Shown: one piece after another, positions 28,589-37,446 of the stretch
Layout of the letters: each line of letters begins with the position of its first letter
Position numbering within the stretch: position 1 is the stretch's first letter
From: CAVRUZ01 sp963724495
GTDB lineage: Bacteria; Actinomycetota; Actinomycetes; Propionibacteriales; DAIQRJ01
Reading direction: 5' to 3'
Length of the DNA stretch: 64,000 bases
Assembly: GCA_963724495.1 (NCBI GenBank)
Contig: CAVRUZ010000002.1
Coordinates: forward strand, 62,001-126,000
The notes under the pieces: model-generated
What the model saw: the letters and a program-made list of their open reading frames with translations, nothing else
What the model was told of the DNA's origin: nothing
Database searches by the model: none
Program-made: the position numbers and the translations under genes

Positions 28589-28957
28589 ATGTTCGACATC
28601 GGCCTTCCTGAGTTCCTGATCCTCGCCGTGGCCGCCCTGTTCATCTTCGGGCCGGAGCGGCTCCCTGCCGCTGCCCAGCAGGCGGCCCGTTTCATCAAGC
28701 AGATCCGCTCGATGGCGAGCAACGCCCGCACCGAACTCGGCAAGGAACTCGGCCCGGAGTTCGCGAATCTCAGCCTCGAGGACCTCAACCCGCGCACGTT
28801 CGTGCGCAAGCAACTGCTCGAGGGGACGGGGCTGGACACGCTGAAGGACGACATCGGCCTGTCCAAGTCCGACTTCGACCTCAACTCCGAGCCCGAACGC
28901 CAGGCCGACCCGCTGGACTTCTGGACTCGGCCGCCAGTCGACTTCGACGCCACCTGA
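28589..28957 (+). CDS. tatB: Sec-independent translocase protein TatB
   Basis: 122 residues. N-terminal membrane helix MFDIGLPEFLILAVAALFIF followed by the hinge GPERLP and a long amphipathic helix (AAAQQAARFIKQIRSMASNA), as in TatB/TatA. The acidic residue in the first helix (PEF) and the GPERLP hinge mark TatB. It acts with TatC in export of folded proteins; tatA/tatC are not in this window. ATG 28589 lies 11 bases after TACCCT with no obvious ribosome site. Confidence 0.9.
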   Translation: MFDIGLPEFLILAVAALFIFGPERLPAAAQQAARFIKQIRSMASNARTELGKELGPEFANLSLEDLNPRTFVRKQLLEGTGLDTLKDDIGLSKSDFDLNSEPERQADPLDFWTRPPVDFDAT

Positions 28958-28981
28958 TCGCGAGGCGACCCGGCAGCAGCG

Positions 28982-30172
28982 TCAGACCGGGCTGAGTCCG
29001 AGGCGCTTGCCGGCCAGTCCGCGCCGCTGGCTCGCCAGGAGATCGGCAACCGATGCGAGTGCCCGGGCGGCGGGCGAGTCCGGGTCGGACACCACCATCG
29101 GTCGGCCCTGGTCGGCTGCGCTGCCGAGGCGTGGATCGAGCGGCACTTCGGCGAGCAGCGGCACGTCGTAGCCGAGTCGCTCTGTCAGGGTGCGGGCCAC
29201 CCGGTGGCCGCCGCCGCTGCCGAAGACGTCGATCCGGTGCGCGTCGCCGCAGTGCGGGCAGGGCAGGTACGACATGTTCTCGACAACACCGATGACCTTC
29301 TGCTCCAGCATCGACGCCATCGTGCCCGCCCGTTCGGCGACCTCGGCGGCGCCGTCCTGCGGTGTGGTCACGACCAGCACGTCGCTCCCGCCGAGTTGCT
29401 GGCCGACGGAGATCGCGACGTCGCCCGTTCCGGGCGGCAGGTCGAGCAGCAGGACGTCGAGGTCGCCCCAGTAGACGTCGCTCAGCATCTGCGTGAGGGC
29501 CTTGTCGAGCATCGGCCCGCGCCACGCGATCACCTGCTCGCGCTTGGGCTTCATCATCCCGACACTGATCAGCCGCACCCCGTGTGCCTGGATCGGCATG
29601 ATCATGTCGTCGACCCGGGTCGGGCGCGCGTCGGGCACCCCGAACATCGCCGGCAGCGAGTGGCCGTACACGTCCGCGTCGACAACGCCGACCTTGACGC
29701 CCTTGCCTGCAAGCGAAACGGCGAGGTTGGCGGTGACGCTGGACTTCCCGACCCCGCCTTTTCCGGAGGCAACCGCGTACACCTTGGTGAGTGAGTCGGG
29801 CGAGCTGAACTGGTTGGTCTTGGCCGCGATCCCGCCACGCAGCTTGGTCTTCAGTGCTTCCCGCTGCTCGTCGGTCATCACCGTGAACGACACCCGGGCA
29901 TCGGTGACGCCCGGCACCCGCAACGCGGCCGACGTCACATCGGCGGTGAGCCGGTCGCGCATCGGGCAGCCGGAGACCGTGAGCCTGATGCCCACGGTGG
30001 CCACGCCGCTCTTGACCTCCACGCCGGAGACCATGTCGAGTTCGGTGATCGGACGCCGGATCTCGGGGTCCTGCACAGAGGCGAGTTGCTCGGTCACCGC
30101 GCGGGCAAGGACCGGCGACGTGGTGCCGTCGTCGAGTCCAGGAGCACGCGAAGTCGTACCGGTGTCAGGCAT
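28982..30172 (-). CDS. mrp: Mrp/NBP35-family iron-sulfur carrier ATPase
   Basis: 396 residues. An N-terminal MIP18/DUF59 domain (VQDPEIRRPITELDMVSGVE) precedes a P-loop domain with the deviant Walker A VASGKGGVGKSSVTANLAVS, the VVDADVYGHSLP strand and LLLDLPPGTGD. The CPHC pair needed for cluster binding is present (YLPCPHCGDAH). Proposed role: assembly and transfer of Fe-S clusters. ATG 30172 is 7 bases after TAGCCT on the minus strand (leaderless candidate). Divergent from a MarR regulator. Confidence 0.93.
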   Translation of the reverse strand: MPDTGTTSRAPGLDDGTTSPVLARAVTEQLASVQDPEIRRPITELDMVSGVEVKSGVATVGIRLTVSGCPMRDRLTADVTSAALRVPGVTDARVSFTVMTDEQREALKTKLRGGIAAKTNQFSSPDSLTKVYAVASGKGGVGKSSVTANLAVSLAGKGVKVGVVDADVYGHSLPAMFGVPDARPTRVDDMIMPIQAHGVRLISVGMMKPKREQVIAWRGPMLDKALTQMLSDVYWGDLDVLLLDLPPGTGDVAISVGQQLGGSDVLVVTTPQDGAAEVAERAGTMASMLEQKVIGVVENMSYLPCPHCGDAHRIDVFGSGGGHRVARTLTERLGYDVPLLAEVPLDPRLGSAADQGRPMVVSDPDSPAARALASVADLLASQRRGLAGKRLGLSPV

Positions 30173-30242
30173 ATCCGCAAGGCTAGCGACCGCGGCTACG
30201 AAACGGACATTGAGTCCGCTCACCTTGCGTAGGATCGGACTT

Positions 30243-30782
30243 GTGACGATTTCCTCTGGCACGGCCGCCCATGCGGCGGACCTTCTACCAGTTGATGGTG
30301 CCGCCGATTCCGAGCCGCGCTGGTTGAACCAGGAGCAGCTGCACGCCTGGCGCGCGTTCCTGCTGGCCTATGCACGCGTGGTCCAGTACCTGAACGACGA
30401 CATGCAGGCCAGGTCGGACATGCCACTCACCTGGTACGACGTGCTCGTCCACCTCAGCGAGGCACCGGAGGGGACCCTCTGCATGACCGACCTCGCCGAG
30501 TCGGTGTTCATCTCGCGCTCCGGGCTCACCCGGCTGGTCGACCGGATGGAGATCGGCGGGCTCGTCAAGCGCTCGCCGGCGCCGGACGACCGCAGGCGGA
30601 TGATGGCGAGCCTCACCGACGAAGGCTTCCGCCGGCTCTCCGAGGCAGCACCCGGACACGTCGAAGCCCTGCGTCAGGTGATGATCGATCTTCTCGACGA
30701 CACCGACGTGCGCACACTCGCCGCCGTGATGGACAAGATCAACGCGCCGGTCCCGGTGACCGCCCTACCGCAGGGGATCTGA
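30243..30782 (+). CDS. MarR-family transcriptional regulator
   Basis: 179 residues with the MarR winged-helix core: WYDVLVHLSEAPEGTLCMTD, LAESVFISRSGLTRLVDRME, and the wing GLVKRSPAPDDRRRMMASLT. Flanking helices form the dimer. GTG 30243 follows TAGGAT by 7 bases (leaderless candidate). It is divergent from mrp with 70 bases between; regulation of mrp is possible but not shown. The ligand is unknown. Confidence 0.88.
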   Translation: MTISSGTAAHAADLLPVDGAADSEPRWLNQEQLHAWRAFLLAYARVVQYLNDDMQARSDMPLTWYDVLVHLSEAPEGTLCMTDLAESVFISRSGLTRLVDRMEIGGLVKRSPAPDDRRRMMASLTDEGFRRLSEAAPGHVEALRQVMIDLLDDTDVRTLAAVMDKINAPVPVTALPQGI

Positions 30783-30824
30783 CACCCACTTCGGTCAGAC
30801 GAGCAGAGCCTCGACGTCCCACCC

Positions 30825-31418
30825 TCAGCTGTCGCGTCGGTCGCCCGTCTCTGCGTTGCCTGAACGAGGACCGAGGACGGACGACTCGATCCCGTCCCGC
30901 TGCTCCAGATCCGTAAGCAGAGAACGCAATTCCGAGCGCAGGAAGTCGCGGGTGGCGATCTCGCCCACCGACTGGCGCAGCGACGCCACCTCCCGGGCCA
31001 GGAACTCCATGTCGGCCCGAGTGCGCAGCTGGACGTCGCGGTCGGACTCGTACTGCACGCGGTCCCTTGCCTCCTGCCGGTTCTGCGCGAGCAGGATCAG
31101 CGGGGCGGCGTAGCTGGCCTGGAGCGACAGGAAGAGCGTGAGGAAGATGAACGGGTAGTCGTCGAAGTGCAGTTCATCGGGACCGACGGTGTTCCAGAGG
31201 ACCCAGAGCACGATGATCGCGGTCATCCACGTCAGGAACGCGGCCGTGCCCATGAACCGCGCGAACCGCTCCGAGAAGCTGCCGAGCAGGTCCGGGTGCG
31301 GCATGGTGATCAGTTGCCGGCCCGGGAGCTTGGGCTGGTCGACCCGGCGGGTGAAGTAGCGGTCCCGGCGACGTACCTGCGGACGCTCGAGGGTCTCGGT
31401 GCGATCGTCGCGTGCCAT
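30825..31418 (-). CDS. DUF1003 membrane protein
   Basis: 197 residues: two membrane helices (AAFLTWMTAIIVLWVLWNTV and FIFLTLFLSLQASYAAPLILL), the conserved ILLAQNRQEARDR block, and a C-terminal cytosolic coiled-coil-like segment with a charged tail. DUF1003 function is unknown. The ATG overlaps the stop of the MgtE_N/CBS gene (ATGA), so the two are translationally coupled and probably act together, perhaps in divalent-cation control (inference). Confidence 0.88.
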   Translation of the reverse strand: MARDDRTETLERPQVRRRDRYFTRRVDQPKLPGRQLITMPHPDLLGSFSERFARFMGTAAFLTWMTAIIVLWVLWNTVGPDELHFDDYPFIFLTLFLSLQASYAAPLILLAQNRQEARDRVQYESDRDVQLRTRADMEFLAREVASLRQSVGEIATRDFLRSELRSLLTDLEQRDGIESSVLGPRSGNAETGDRRDS

Positions 31419-32752
31419 CAGATCCTCCGCCGGACGACGTGCCTGGCCGAGGCAGCGGGCACGGCGCGCGCGGCCTCGGCCGGCTCACCGGCTTCGGCAG
31501 CCGATCCGGGGTCATCGGGATCGCGGGAGTCGCGCCATCCCGGGGGCAACAGGTGGTCAAGGACGTCGTCGACGGTGACGGCGCCGACCAGCCGGCCGGC
31601 GTCGTCGACGACCGGTGCCGACAGCAGGTTGTAGGCCGCCAGGTAGCTGGCGACGTCGAGCAGTGACCGGTCGGGCGCCAGGGGAGTGAGGTCGTTGTCC
31701 ACCACCGCCGAGACCAGCTCCGAGGGCATCTCCCGGAGCAGTCGCTGGATGTGTGCCACTCCCAGCAGCCGTCCGGTCGGCGTCTCCAGCGGGGGCCGGC
31801 AGACGAACACGGCACCGGCCAGGGCAGGAGTCAGTTCGGGGTGCCGGACAGCCGCGAGGGCGTCGGCGACGGTGGCGTCCGGAGGGAGGATCACCGGCTC
31901 GGAGGTCATCAGCCCGCCGGCCGTGTGTTCGGAGTAGCCGAGCAGGCGCCGCACCGGACCGGCCTCGTCGGGGTCCATCAGCCCGAGGAGCTGCTCTGCC
32001 CGCTCCGGCGGCAGCTCGGCGATGAGGTCGGCCGCGTCGTCGGGCGACATCTCCTCCAAGACGTCGGCGGCCCGTTCGGTGCCGACCTGCTCCAGGATCC
32101 GCACCTGCTCTGCCTCCGGCAGCTCCTCGAGCACGTCGGCCAGCCGCTCGTCGTCGAGGGCACGGACGAGCTCGATCTGCCGCTTGGGATTCAGCTCGAG
32201 GATCATGCCGGCGAGGTCGGCTGGGCGGAGTTCCTCGAGGGTCTCCATCAGGTGGGTGACCGACTGGATGTCGGGCTCGACCGACAGGCCCGCGACGGCG
32301 TCGAAGTCGACGATCGAGGTGGGACCGCGCCGGCCGAATCGCTTTCCCTGCTTGAAGATTGCCAGCTTCGTGATGGCCCAGTCGCGACTGCGCTGCTGTT
32401 CGACCCCCACGTCGTAGACCGTGACCTGCTCGTTGGTCTCGCGCAGGGTCGCACGCCGGTCGAGGAGTTCGGCGAGGGCGAGAGTCTCACCGTTCCGCTG
32501 CGAGAAGCGGCGCAGGTTGACGACGCCGGTGGTGACGACCTGCGTGGCGTCGATCCGCGTCACCCTGGTCATCGGCAGGAAGATGCGGCGACGACCTGGT
32601 ACCTCGACCACCAGGCCGAGCAGGCGGGAGGCGCCGGATCGCAACGCCACAACGGCATCGCGCACCTTGCCGACCTGATCACCGTTCGGGTCGAACACGT
32701 TGCAGCCGGCGAGTGCGGCGATGAACACCCGTGTCGGGGCGGCTCCGGGCAT
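31418..32752 (-). CDS. PRC-barrel / MgtE N-domain / CBS-pair protein without a channel
   Basis: 444 residues. An N-terminal PRC-barrel-like part (NVFDPNGDQVGKVRDAVVAL) is followed by MgtE intracellular N-domain repeats (HLMETLEELRPADLAGMILEL; ALDDERLADVLEELPEAEQV; ERAADVLEEMSPDDAADLIA) and a CBS pair (TAGGLMTSEPVILPPDATVA.. APVVDDAGRLVGAVTVDDVL). The five-helix MgtE channel is missing: after the CBS pair the protein ends in a polar tail. It is thus probably a Mg2+-sensing cytosolic protein. ATG 32752 has a strong GAGGAGG upstream. Coupled to the DUF1003 gene. Confidence 0.85.
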   Translation of the reverse strand: MPGAAPTRVFIAALAGCNVFDPNGDQVGKVRDAVVALRSGASRLLGLVVEVPGRRRIFLPMTRVTRIDATQVVTTGVVNLRRFSQRNGETLALAELLDRRATLRETNEQVTVYDVGVEQQRSRDWAITKLAIFKQGKRFGRRGPTSIVDFDAVAGLSVEPDIQSVTHLMETLEELRPADLAGMILELNPKRQIELVRALDDERLADVLEELPEAEQVRILEQVGTERAADVLEEMSPDDAADLIAELPPERAEQLLGLMDPDEAGPVRRLLGYSEHTAGGLMTSEPVILPPDATVADALAAVRHPELTPALAGAVFVCRPPLETPTGRLLGVAHIQRLLREMPSELVSAVVDNDLTPLAPDRSLLDVASYLAAYNLLSAPVVDDAGRLVGAVTVDDVLDHLLPPGWRDSRDPDDPGSAAEAGEPAEAARAVPAASARHVVRRRI

Positions 32753-32891
32753 GGTGTGACCTCCTCGCTTCCCGGCAACGGCACAACCGCCACACGGTAC
32801 CGCCGGGAAGCCCGCAACCAGCGCTTGTGAGTGGTCCTGCGGGGCGGCACTTCGACTGCTGCTCCGGCCCACAGCCCCGCCGATGCCCGTC

Positions 32892-32946
32892 GAGTGGGCG
32901 CAATCTGTTGCCTGCGCGGCTCCCAGGCAACAGATTGCGCCCACTC
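32892..32946. repeat. Perfect 23-bp inverted repeat with 9-base loop
   Basis: Arms 32892-32914 and 32924-32946 are exact reverse complements; the arm reads GAGTGGGCGC-AATCTGTTGC-CTG and the loop is CGCGGCTCC. It lies in the 301-bp gap between the divergent starts at 32752 and 33054, so it is not at a gene end and has no T-run. Nothing else is supported in this gap. Confidence 0.95.
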
Positions 32947-33053
32947 AACCGGTCATAGCCGTCCGCGCGATCTCGTCCGACCGTCGATGGCCGGTAGCCT
33001 GGCTCGACGCGCCCGCGGCACCCCTGCCCGTGGCGAGCTTGTGGAGGTAACGA

Positions 33054-33542
33054 ATGGCAATGCGGTCCCCGTTCGTGACGCCGGAACCGCCGACCGGGTA
33101 CGAGGTACAGCGCTACGCGCGCTACGTCGACGCCCAGGCAGCGGTGGACTTCCTGTCCGACGAGGGCTTCGAAGTCCAGCACCTGACGATCGTGGGCACC
33201 GACCTCCAGCAGGTGGAACGCGTCACCGGACGCTGGAGCGTGGCCAAGGCCGTCCGTGCCGGTGCGCTGACCGGCGCCGTCTGGGGCGTCGTCTTCGGGA
33301 TCCTGCTCTCGCTGTTCGGCACCGGCGGGACGCTGTTGATCCTGTTGGTCACGGTCCCGATCATGGCGCTGGTGGGCATGCTCAACGGCTGGATGCTCTA
33401 CCGCAGCACAGGCGGCCGACGCGACTTCACCTCGTCCACCCAGGTGGTTGCCACCAGCTACCAGGTGCTCTGTCATCCTCAGCATGCTGACCGGGCACGG
33501 GAGTTGATCGCGAAGTTCGACCTCAAGTCGGGCCGGCTGTGA
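33054..33542 (+). CDS. YflT/general-stress-protein-17M-like membrane protein
   Basis: 162 residues. The N-terminal YflT-like fold (RYVDAQAAVDFLSDEGFEVQHLTIVG) is followed by a Gly/Ala-rich hydrophobic segment with two likely helices (GVVFGILLSLFGTGG, LLILLVTVPIMALVGML) and a short cytosolic end. It has the same position as an uncharacterised membrane protein gene near mrp/MgtE-like in mycobacteria. GGAGGTAACGA gives a strong ribosome site. The stop overlaps the phosphatase GTG. Confidence 0.8.
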   Translation: MAMRSPFVTPEPPTGYEVQRYARYVDAQAAVDFLSDEGFEVQHLTIVGTDLQQVERVTGRWSVAKAVRAGALTGAVWGVVFGILLSLFGTGGTLLILLVTVPIMALVGMLNGWMLYRSTGGRRDFTSSTQVVATSYQVLCHPQHADRARELIAKFDLKSGRL

Positions 33543-34108
33543 GTGGCCTGGAGAAGGTGCTGCTGGTGCGCCACGGCCAGACCGAGTGGAGTGCATCCGG
33601 TCGCCACACGTCGCGCACCGACCTCCCGATGACGGTTGACGGCGAGGAGCAGGCCCGCGGACTGCGTGCGCGGCTGGCCGACACCGACATTTCCCGGCTC
33701 ATCGCGAGCCCGCGACAGCGCGCCCAACGGACCGCGGAGATTGCCGGGGTCGGCGTCGACATCGAGACCGACCCGGACCTGGTGGAATGGGACTACGGCG
33801 ACTACGAAGGCCTGACCACCAAGGAGATTCGCGAGACCGTCCCGGGGTGGACCGTCTTCACCGGGCAATGCCCCGGCGGGGAGACTCTGGGCCAGGTCGC
33901 GGAGCGGGCCGACCGGGTGGTGGCCCGGTTGCGCGAGATGCAGGGAGTGGTGCTGGTGGTGGCACACGGGCATCTCCTTCGGGTGCTGGCCGCACGCTGG
34001 ATGGGCCTGGACCCCATCGTGGGTAGACACCTCGAACTCGACGTCGCCACCGTCAGTCAGCTCGGCACCGAACGCACGACCCCGACCATCGAGGTGTGGA
34101 ACGCGTGA
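33539..34108 (+). CDS. Histidine phosphatase (phosphoglycerate-mutase-like)
   Basis: 189 residues with the LLVRHGQTEWSASGRHTSRTD catalytic block split as RHG (phospho-His), then ASPRQRAQRTAE, the Glu in LVEWDYGDYEG, and the second catalytic His in VVAHGHLLRVLA. It is a phosphatase rather than a mutase by length; the substrate is unknown (acid phosphatase and phosphoglycerate-type members look alike). It overlaps both neighbours by 4 bases, forming a tight four-gene run with the YflT-like, AccE-like and PHP genes. Confidence 0.85.
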   Translation: MSGLEKVLLVRHGQTEWSASGRHTSRTDLPMTVDGEEQARGLRARLADTDISRLIASPRQRAQRTAEIAGVGVDIETDPDLVEWDYGDYEGLTTKEIRETVPGWTVFTGQCPGGETLGQVAERADRVVARLREMQGVVLVVAHGHLLRVLAARWMGLDPIVGRHLELDVATVSQLGTERTTPTIEVWNA

Positions 34109-34335
34109 GCGGAATCCTGGGGCCGACACCTCCAGCGCCGACGCTCGCCGTCCTGCGGGGGAGTCCTGAGCCCGAGGAACTCGCCGCCCTGCTCGTCGTG
34201 GTGAGCGCGCTGACCGCGGAGCCGTTGCCGGAGTCTGACGGTGTCGCCCACCACGGGTGGCACGCCTACTGGCGCCAGATCGGAGCGGCGCCGCCGACGG
34301 TGCCGGGAGCCTGGGCCGCGGCCCGCCGATGGTGA
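34105..34335 (+). CDS. Acyl-CoA carboxylase epsilon-subunit-like protein (AccE family)
   Basis: 76 residues. LAVLRGSPEPEELAALLVVV matches the hallmark RG-P-EELAAL segment of the small epsilon subunits of actinobacterial acyl-CoA carboxylases, and the C-terminal PGAWAAARRW fits the usual basic/aromatic tail. GTG 34105 overlaps the upstream stop; the end overlaps the PHP gene start. No biotin-carboxylase or carboxyltransferase gene is in the window, so the partner is elsewhere or this paralogue has another role. The assignment rests on a short motif. Confidence 0.65.
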   Translation: MSGILGPTPPAPTLAVLRGSPEPEELAALLVVVSALTAEPLPESDGVAHHGWHAYWRQIGAAPPTVPGAWAAARRW

Positions 34336-35190
34336 GCGATCGTGGGTCCGGCGGCATCGACCTGCACGCGCACTCCTCGGTCAGCGACGGCACCGAACCA
34401 CCGTCAGGGCTCGTCGAGGCAGCCGTCGCAGCCGGCCTGTCGGCTGTGGCCATCACCGATCACGACACGCTGGCCGGCTGGCCCGAGGCGCAAGAAGCGG
34501 CAACGGGGACCGGGCTCCGGCTGATTCCCGGCCTCGAACTGTCCTGTCAGGTCGGTGACGTGAGCGTGCACCTCCTCGCGTACTGGCCCGATCCCGACGA
34601 CGAGGTCCTGCAGGACGAGCTGACGCCGGATCCGGGCCGGGCGTGACGGTCGGCTGCCGGCGATGCTGGCCGGGCTGGCCACCGCTGGAGTGGACATCGA
34701 CGAGCAGCAGGTGGCCGCGGCTGCCGGGACGGCGGTGTCGCTCGGACGCCCGCACCTCGCCGACGCCATGGTGTCCGCCGGCTACGTGGCCGACCGCAAG
34801 GAGGCGTTCGACCACTATCTGCGCGAGGGCAAGCCCGGATACGTCTCCCGGTACGCGCCCGACCTGCACCGCGCCATCGCGCTGGTGCGGTCGGCCGGTG
34901 GTGTACCCGTGATCGCGCACCCCTGGGGTCGTTCGTCCAAGCCGGCACTCACGCGGTCGGCTCTGTCCGCCCTCGCCCGGTCTGGGCTGGCCGGGCTGGA
35001 GACGCACCACCTCGACCACGACCGGGCGGCAGAGGCCGAGCTCACCAGGCTCGCGGCCGACCTGGGGCTCCTGGTGACCGGTGGCTCGGACTGGCACGGC
35101 GTCGGCAAGGTCGATCACCCGCTGGGTGCGCGCACCACCGAGCCACGCGTCCTCGACGCACTGGCCGCGCAGGCCCGCTCAGCGGGCTGA
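34329..35190 (+). CDS. PHP-domain phosphoesterase (TrpH/YciV-like), frame broken once
   Basis: About 286 residues. N-terminal DLHAHSSVSDGT (metal His pair) and AITDHDTLAG, the PGLELSC block, and C-terminal VIAHPWGR and GSDWHG supply the metal ligands of the PHP fold. Family members act as 5'-3' exoribonuclease/3',5'-nucleotide bisphosphate phosphatase (RNase AM) or phosphatases. The frame from ATG 34329 stops at 34644-34646; removing one C at 34626-34627 restores ELTRIRAGRDGRLPAML and runs into the rest. The ATG overlaps the AccE-like stop. Confidence 0.82.
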
Positions 35191-35212
35191 CTCCTGGTCG
35201 ATCCGGTGGCGA

Positions 35213-36983
35213 TCAGTCGGCGGTTGTGGCCGTGGACCGTCCGCCACCGCGAGTCCGGCGGCGCGGGCGCTTGCCGCCGGCCGGGCGGTCGACGACCTCG
35301 CCGACGGCTTCGGTAGCCGCAGCGGGCCGGGCCGATGTGTCCCGGCCGCGGGTGCTGCCGTTGCGATCGCCACGGTCACTGCGACTCCGGTCGCCACCGC
35401 TGCTGCCGGTCCGGCTGGTCCCGGTTGCGACTCCGGTCGCCGCCGCGTCCACCGCCCTGGGTGCGTCCGCCGCCGCGGCTGTCACGTCCGCCGCCGGGTC
35501 CACCGCGCCGGTCGGACCCGTGACCGGGCAACATCTCGGCGTCGGCTTCGGAGCTGGCCGGAGCCGACAGGCGGCCGCGCGAACCGCTGGGGATGCCCAT
35601 GTCGTGGAACAGGTGCTCGGAGGTCGAGTACGTCTCCGGCGGGTCCTCGAACGGCAGGCCCAGCATCTTGTTGATCGAGCGCCAACGGGGCAGGTCGGCC
35701 CAGTCGACCAGCGTGACCGCGATGCCCGATGCGCCGGCCCGACCGGTGCGGCCGATGCGGTGCAGGTAGGCCTTCTCGTCCTCGGGACACGCGTAGTTGA
35801 TGACGTGCGTCACCGCTTCGACGTCGATGCCGCGGGCCGCCACGTCGGTGGCCACCAGCACGTCGATCTTGTCGCCGCGGAAGCGTTCGAGGTTCTTCTC
35901 GCGCGCCACCTGGGTGAGGTCGCCGTGGATCGACGCGGCATCGAAGCCGCGCTCGCGCAGGTCGTCGCTGAGCCGTTGACACTGACGCTTGGTCGGGCAG
36001 AACACGATCGTGCGCCCGTGGTTCTCGGCCTGCAGGATCCGCGCCACCAGCTCGGGCTTGTCGAGGTCGTGCGCCTGATAGACGAACTGCGCGGTGGCGG
36101 GGACCGTCTGGCCCTCCTCGGTGGACTCCGCGCGGATGTTCACCGGGTGGCGCAGGTGCCGCCGCGCCAGCTTGACGATGTCGGCCGGCATCGTGGCCGA
36201 GAACAGCATGGTCTGCCGCAGTGGTGAAGTCGCCGCGATCAGCTTCTCGACGTCCTCGGCGAAGCCCAGGTCGAGCATCCGGTCGGCCTCGTCGAGGACG
36301 AGGATCTTGACGTGGCTGAGGTCGAGTGCGCGGCGGTTCATCAGGTCGATGAGGCGTCCGGGCGTTCCGACCACGACGTCGACACCGGCTGCGAGCGCAT
36401 CCAGCTGCGGCTCGTAGGAGGTGCCGCCGTACACGGTGAGGATGCGGGCGCCGCGTTTGGCGCCGGCGACGGAGACGTCCTCCGACACCTGGACGGCGAG
36501 CTCCCGGGTCGGTGCCACGACGAGCGCCTGTGGCTTGCCCGGCGCGGCCAGCTCGGCGGCCTCGGGATCCGACGCCATCACCGTCCGCTGCAACAACGGG
36601 GCAGCGAAGGCGAACGTCTTGCCGGTGCCGGTGCGCGCCTGCGCGATCAGGTCGGTGCCGGTCAGGGCCAGTGGGATCGCCATCTCCTGGATCGGGAATG
36701 GCGCGAAGATGTTGTGCTCGGCGAGTGCGGCGACGATGGCCGGGGCGACACCCAGTTCCGCGAACCCGTGCTGGACGGGAGTCACCTCGAGGAGCGCTGC
36801 GGCCGCGGCGGCCTCGGCGTCGTCGGAGTCGACGGACTGCTCGACGTCGGTGGAACTCGATGGGCTGCCAGCTGATTCAGCGAGATCGGATTCGAGGCCG
36901 TCTACCTGGGTATTGGATGTGGGACCGGGCTCGGTGCTGCCCGGTTCGTTGAGATGAGTCAGTGCGGTGCCTTCCGTGTTCAC
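35213..36983 (-). CDS. rhlE: DEAD-box RNA helicase, C-terminal frame broken
   Basis: ATP-dependent RNA helicase. After an acidic, low-complexity N-terminus come FAELGVAPAIVAALAEHNIF (Q motif region), ARTGTGKT (motif I), PTRELA, VGTPGRL, VLDEADRML (motif II), LFSATMP (III), TIVFCPTKRQ, VATDVAARGID and HRIGRTGRAG (VI), then an RG-rich tail. The long frame stops at 35376, but from about 35410 a second frame continues as SGGDRSRSDRGDRNGS.. to KRPRRRTRGGGRSTATTAD ending at 35213. It has typical GC3 and a basic tail, so one indel is likely. The start is uncertain; GTG 36983 is used. Next to DUF3107 and TetR as in mycobacteria (rhlE locus). Confidence 0.85.
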
Positions 36984-37123
36984 TCCCGCGGCACACAGGC
37001 CGCGTGGAGCGTGAACCGCCAGGCAAGAAGAGCGCCGGCCGGTTGCCGGTCGCAATGCGGGCGATCAGCCGCTCAGCATACCCGCGTGTCGCGTATCTCC
37101 TGATCTGTGGCGGAGCGGTCGCC

Positions 37124-37345
37124 TCAGATGCCGAAGCCGACCTTGCGGTCGACCGGGTCGCCGAACTCGATGTACGCCAGCTTGTCGACGGGGATGAGCA
37201 CCTGCCGCTCGCGGCGGTCCTTCAGGACCAGCGGAACCTCGTCGGCGAGTGCCTTGCGCACGGTTTCCTGGAGGACCTCGGTGCTGTCCTCGCTGTCGAG
37301 GGTGAGTTCGCGCGAGCTGTGAACGATGCCGATCCGGATCTCCAT
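37124..37345 (-). CDS. DUF3107 protein
   Basis: 73 residues reading MEIRIGIVHSSRELTLDSED, then STEVLQETVRKALAD, then the terminal AYIEFGDPVDRKVGFG. This is the conserved actinobacterial DUF3107 family that accompanies the TetR and rhlE genes. A small beta-alpha fold is likely; the function is unknown. About 100 bases without a gene separate it from the TetR stop. Confidence 0.88.
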   Translation of the reverse strand: MEIRIGIVHSSRELTLDSEDSTEVLQETVRKALADEVPLVLKDRRERQVLIPVDKLAYIEFGDPVDRKVGFGI

Positions 37346-37446
37346 GCTCGACAGGCTATCCGGAGCTGGATGCAGGCGAAGCCTCCATCCGTCCGGCCGA
37401 CCGTCGCGGTGGCGGCCGTCGGCGTGCGGGCGGTCGTACCGGACGC

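Noticed and set aside
31751..32830. 359-codon plus-strand open frame opposite the MgtE_N/CBS gene
   Set aside because: Antisense shadow of a gene with a strong ribosome site and clear domains.
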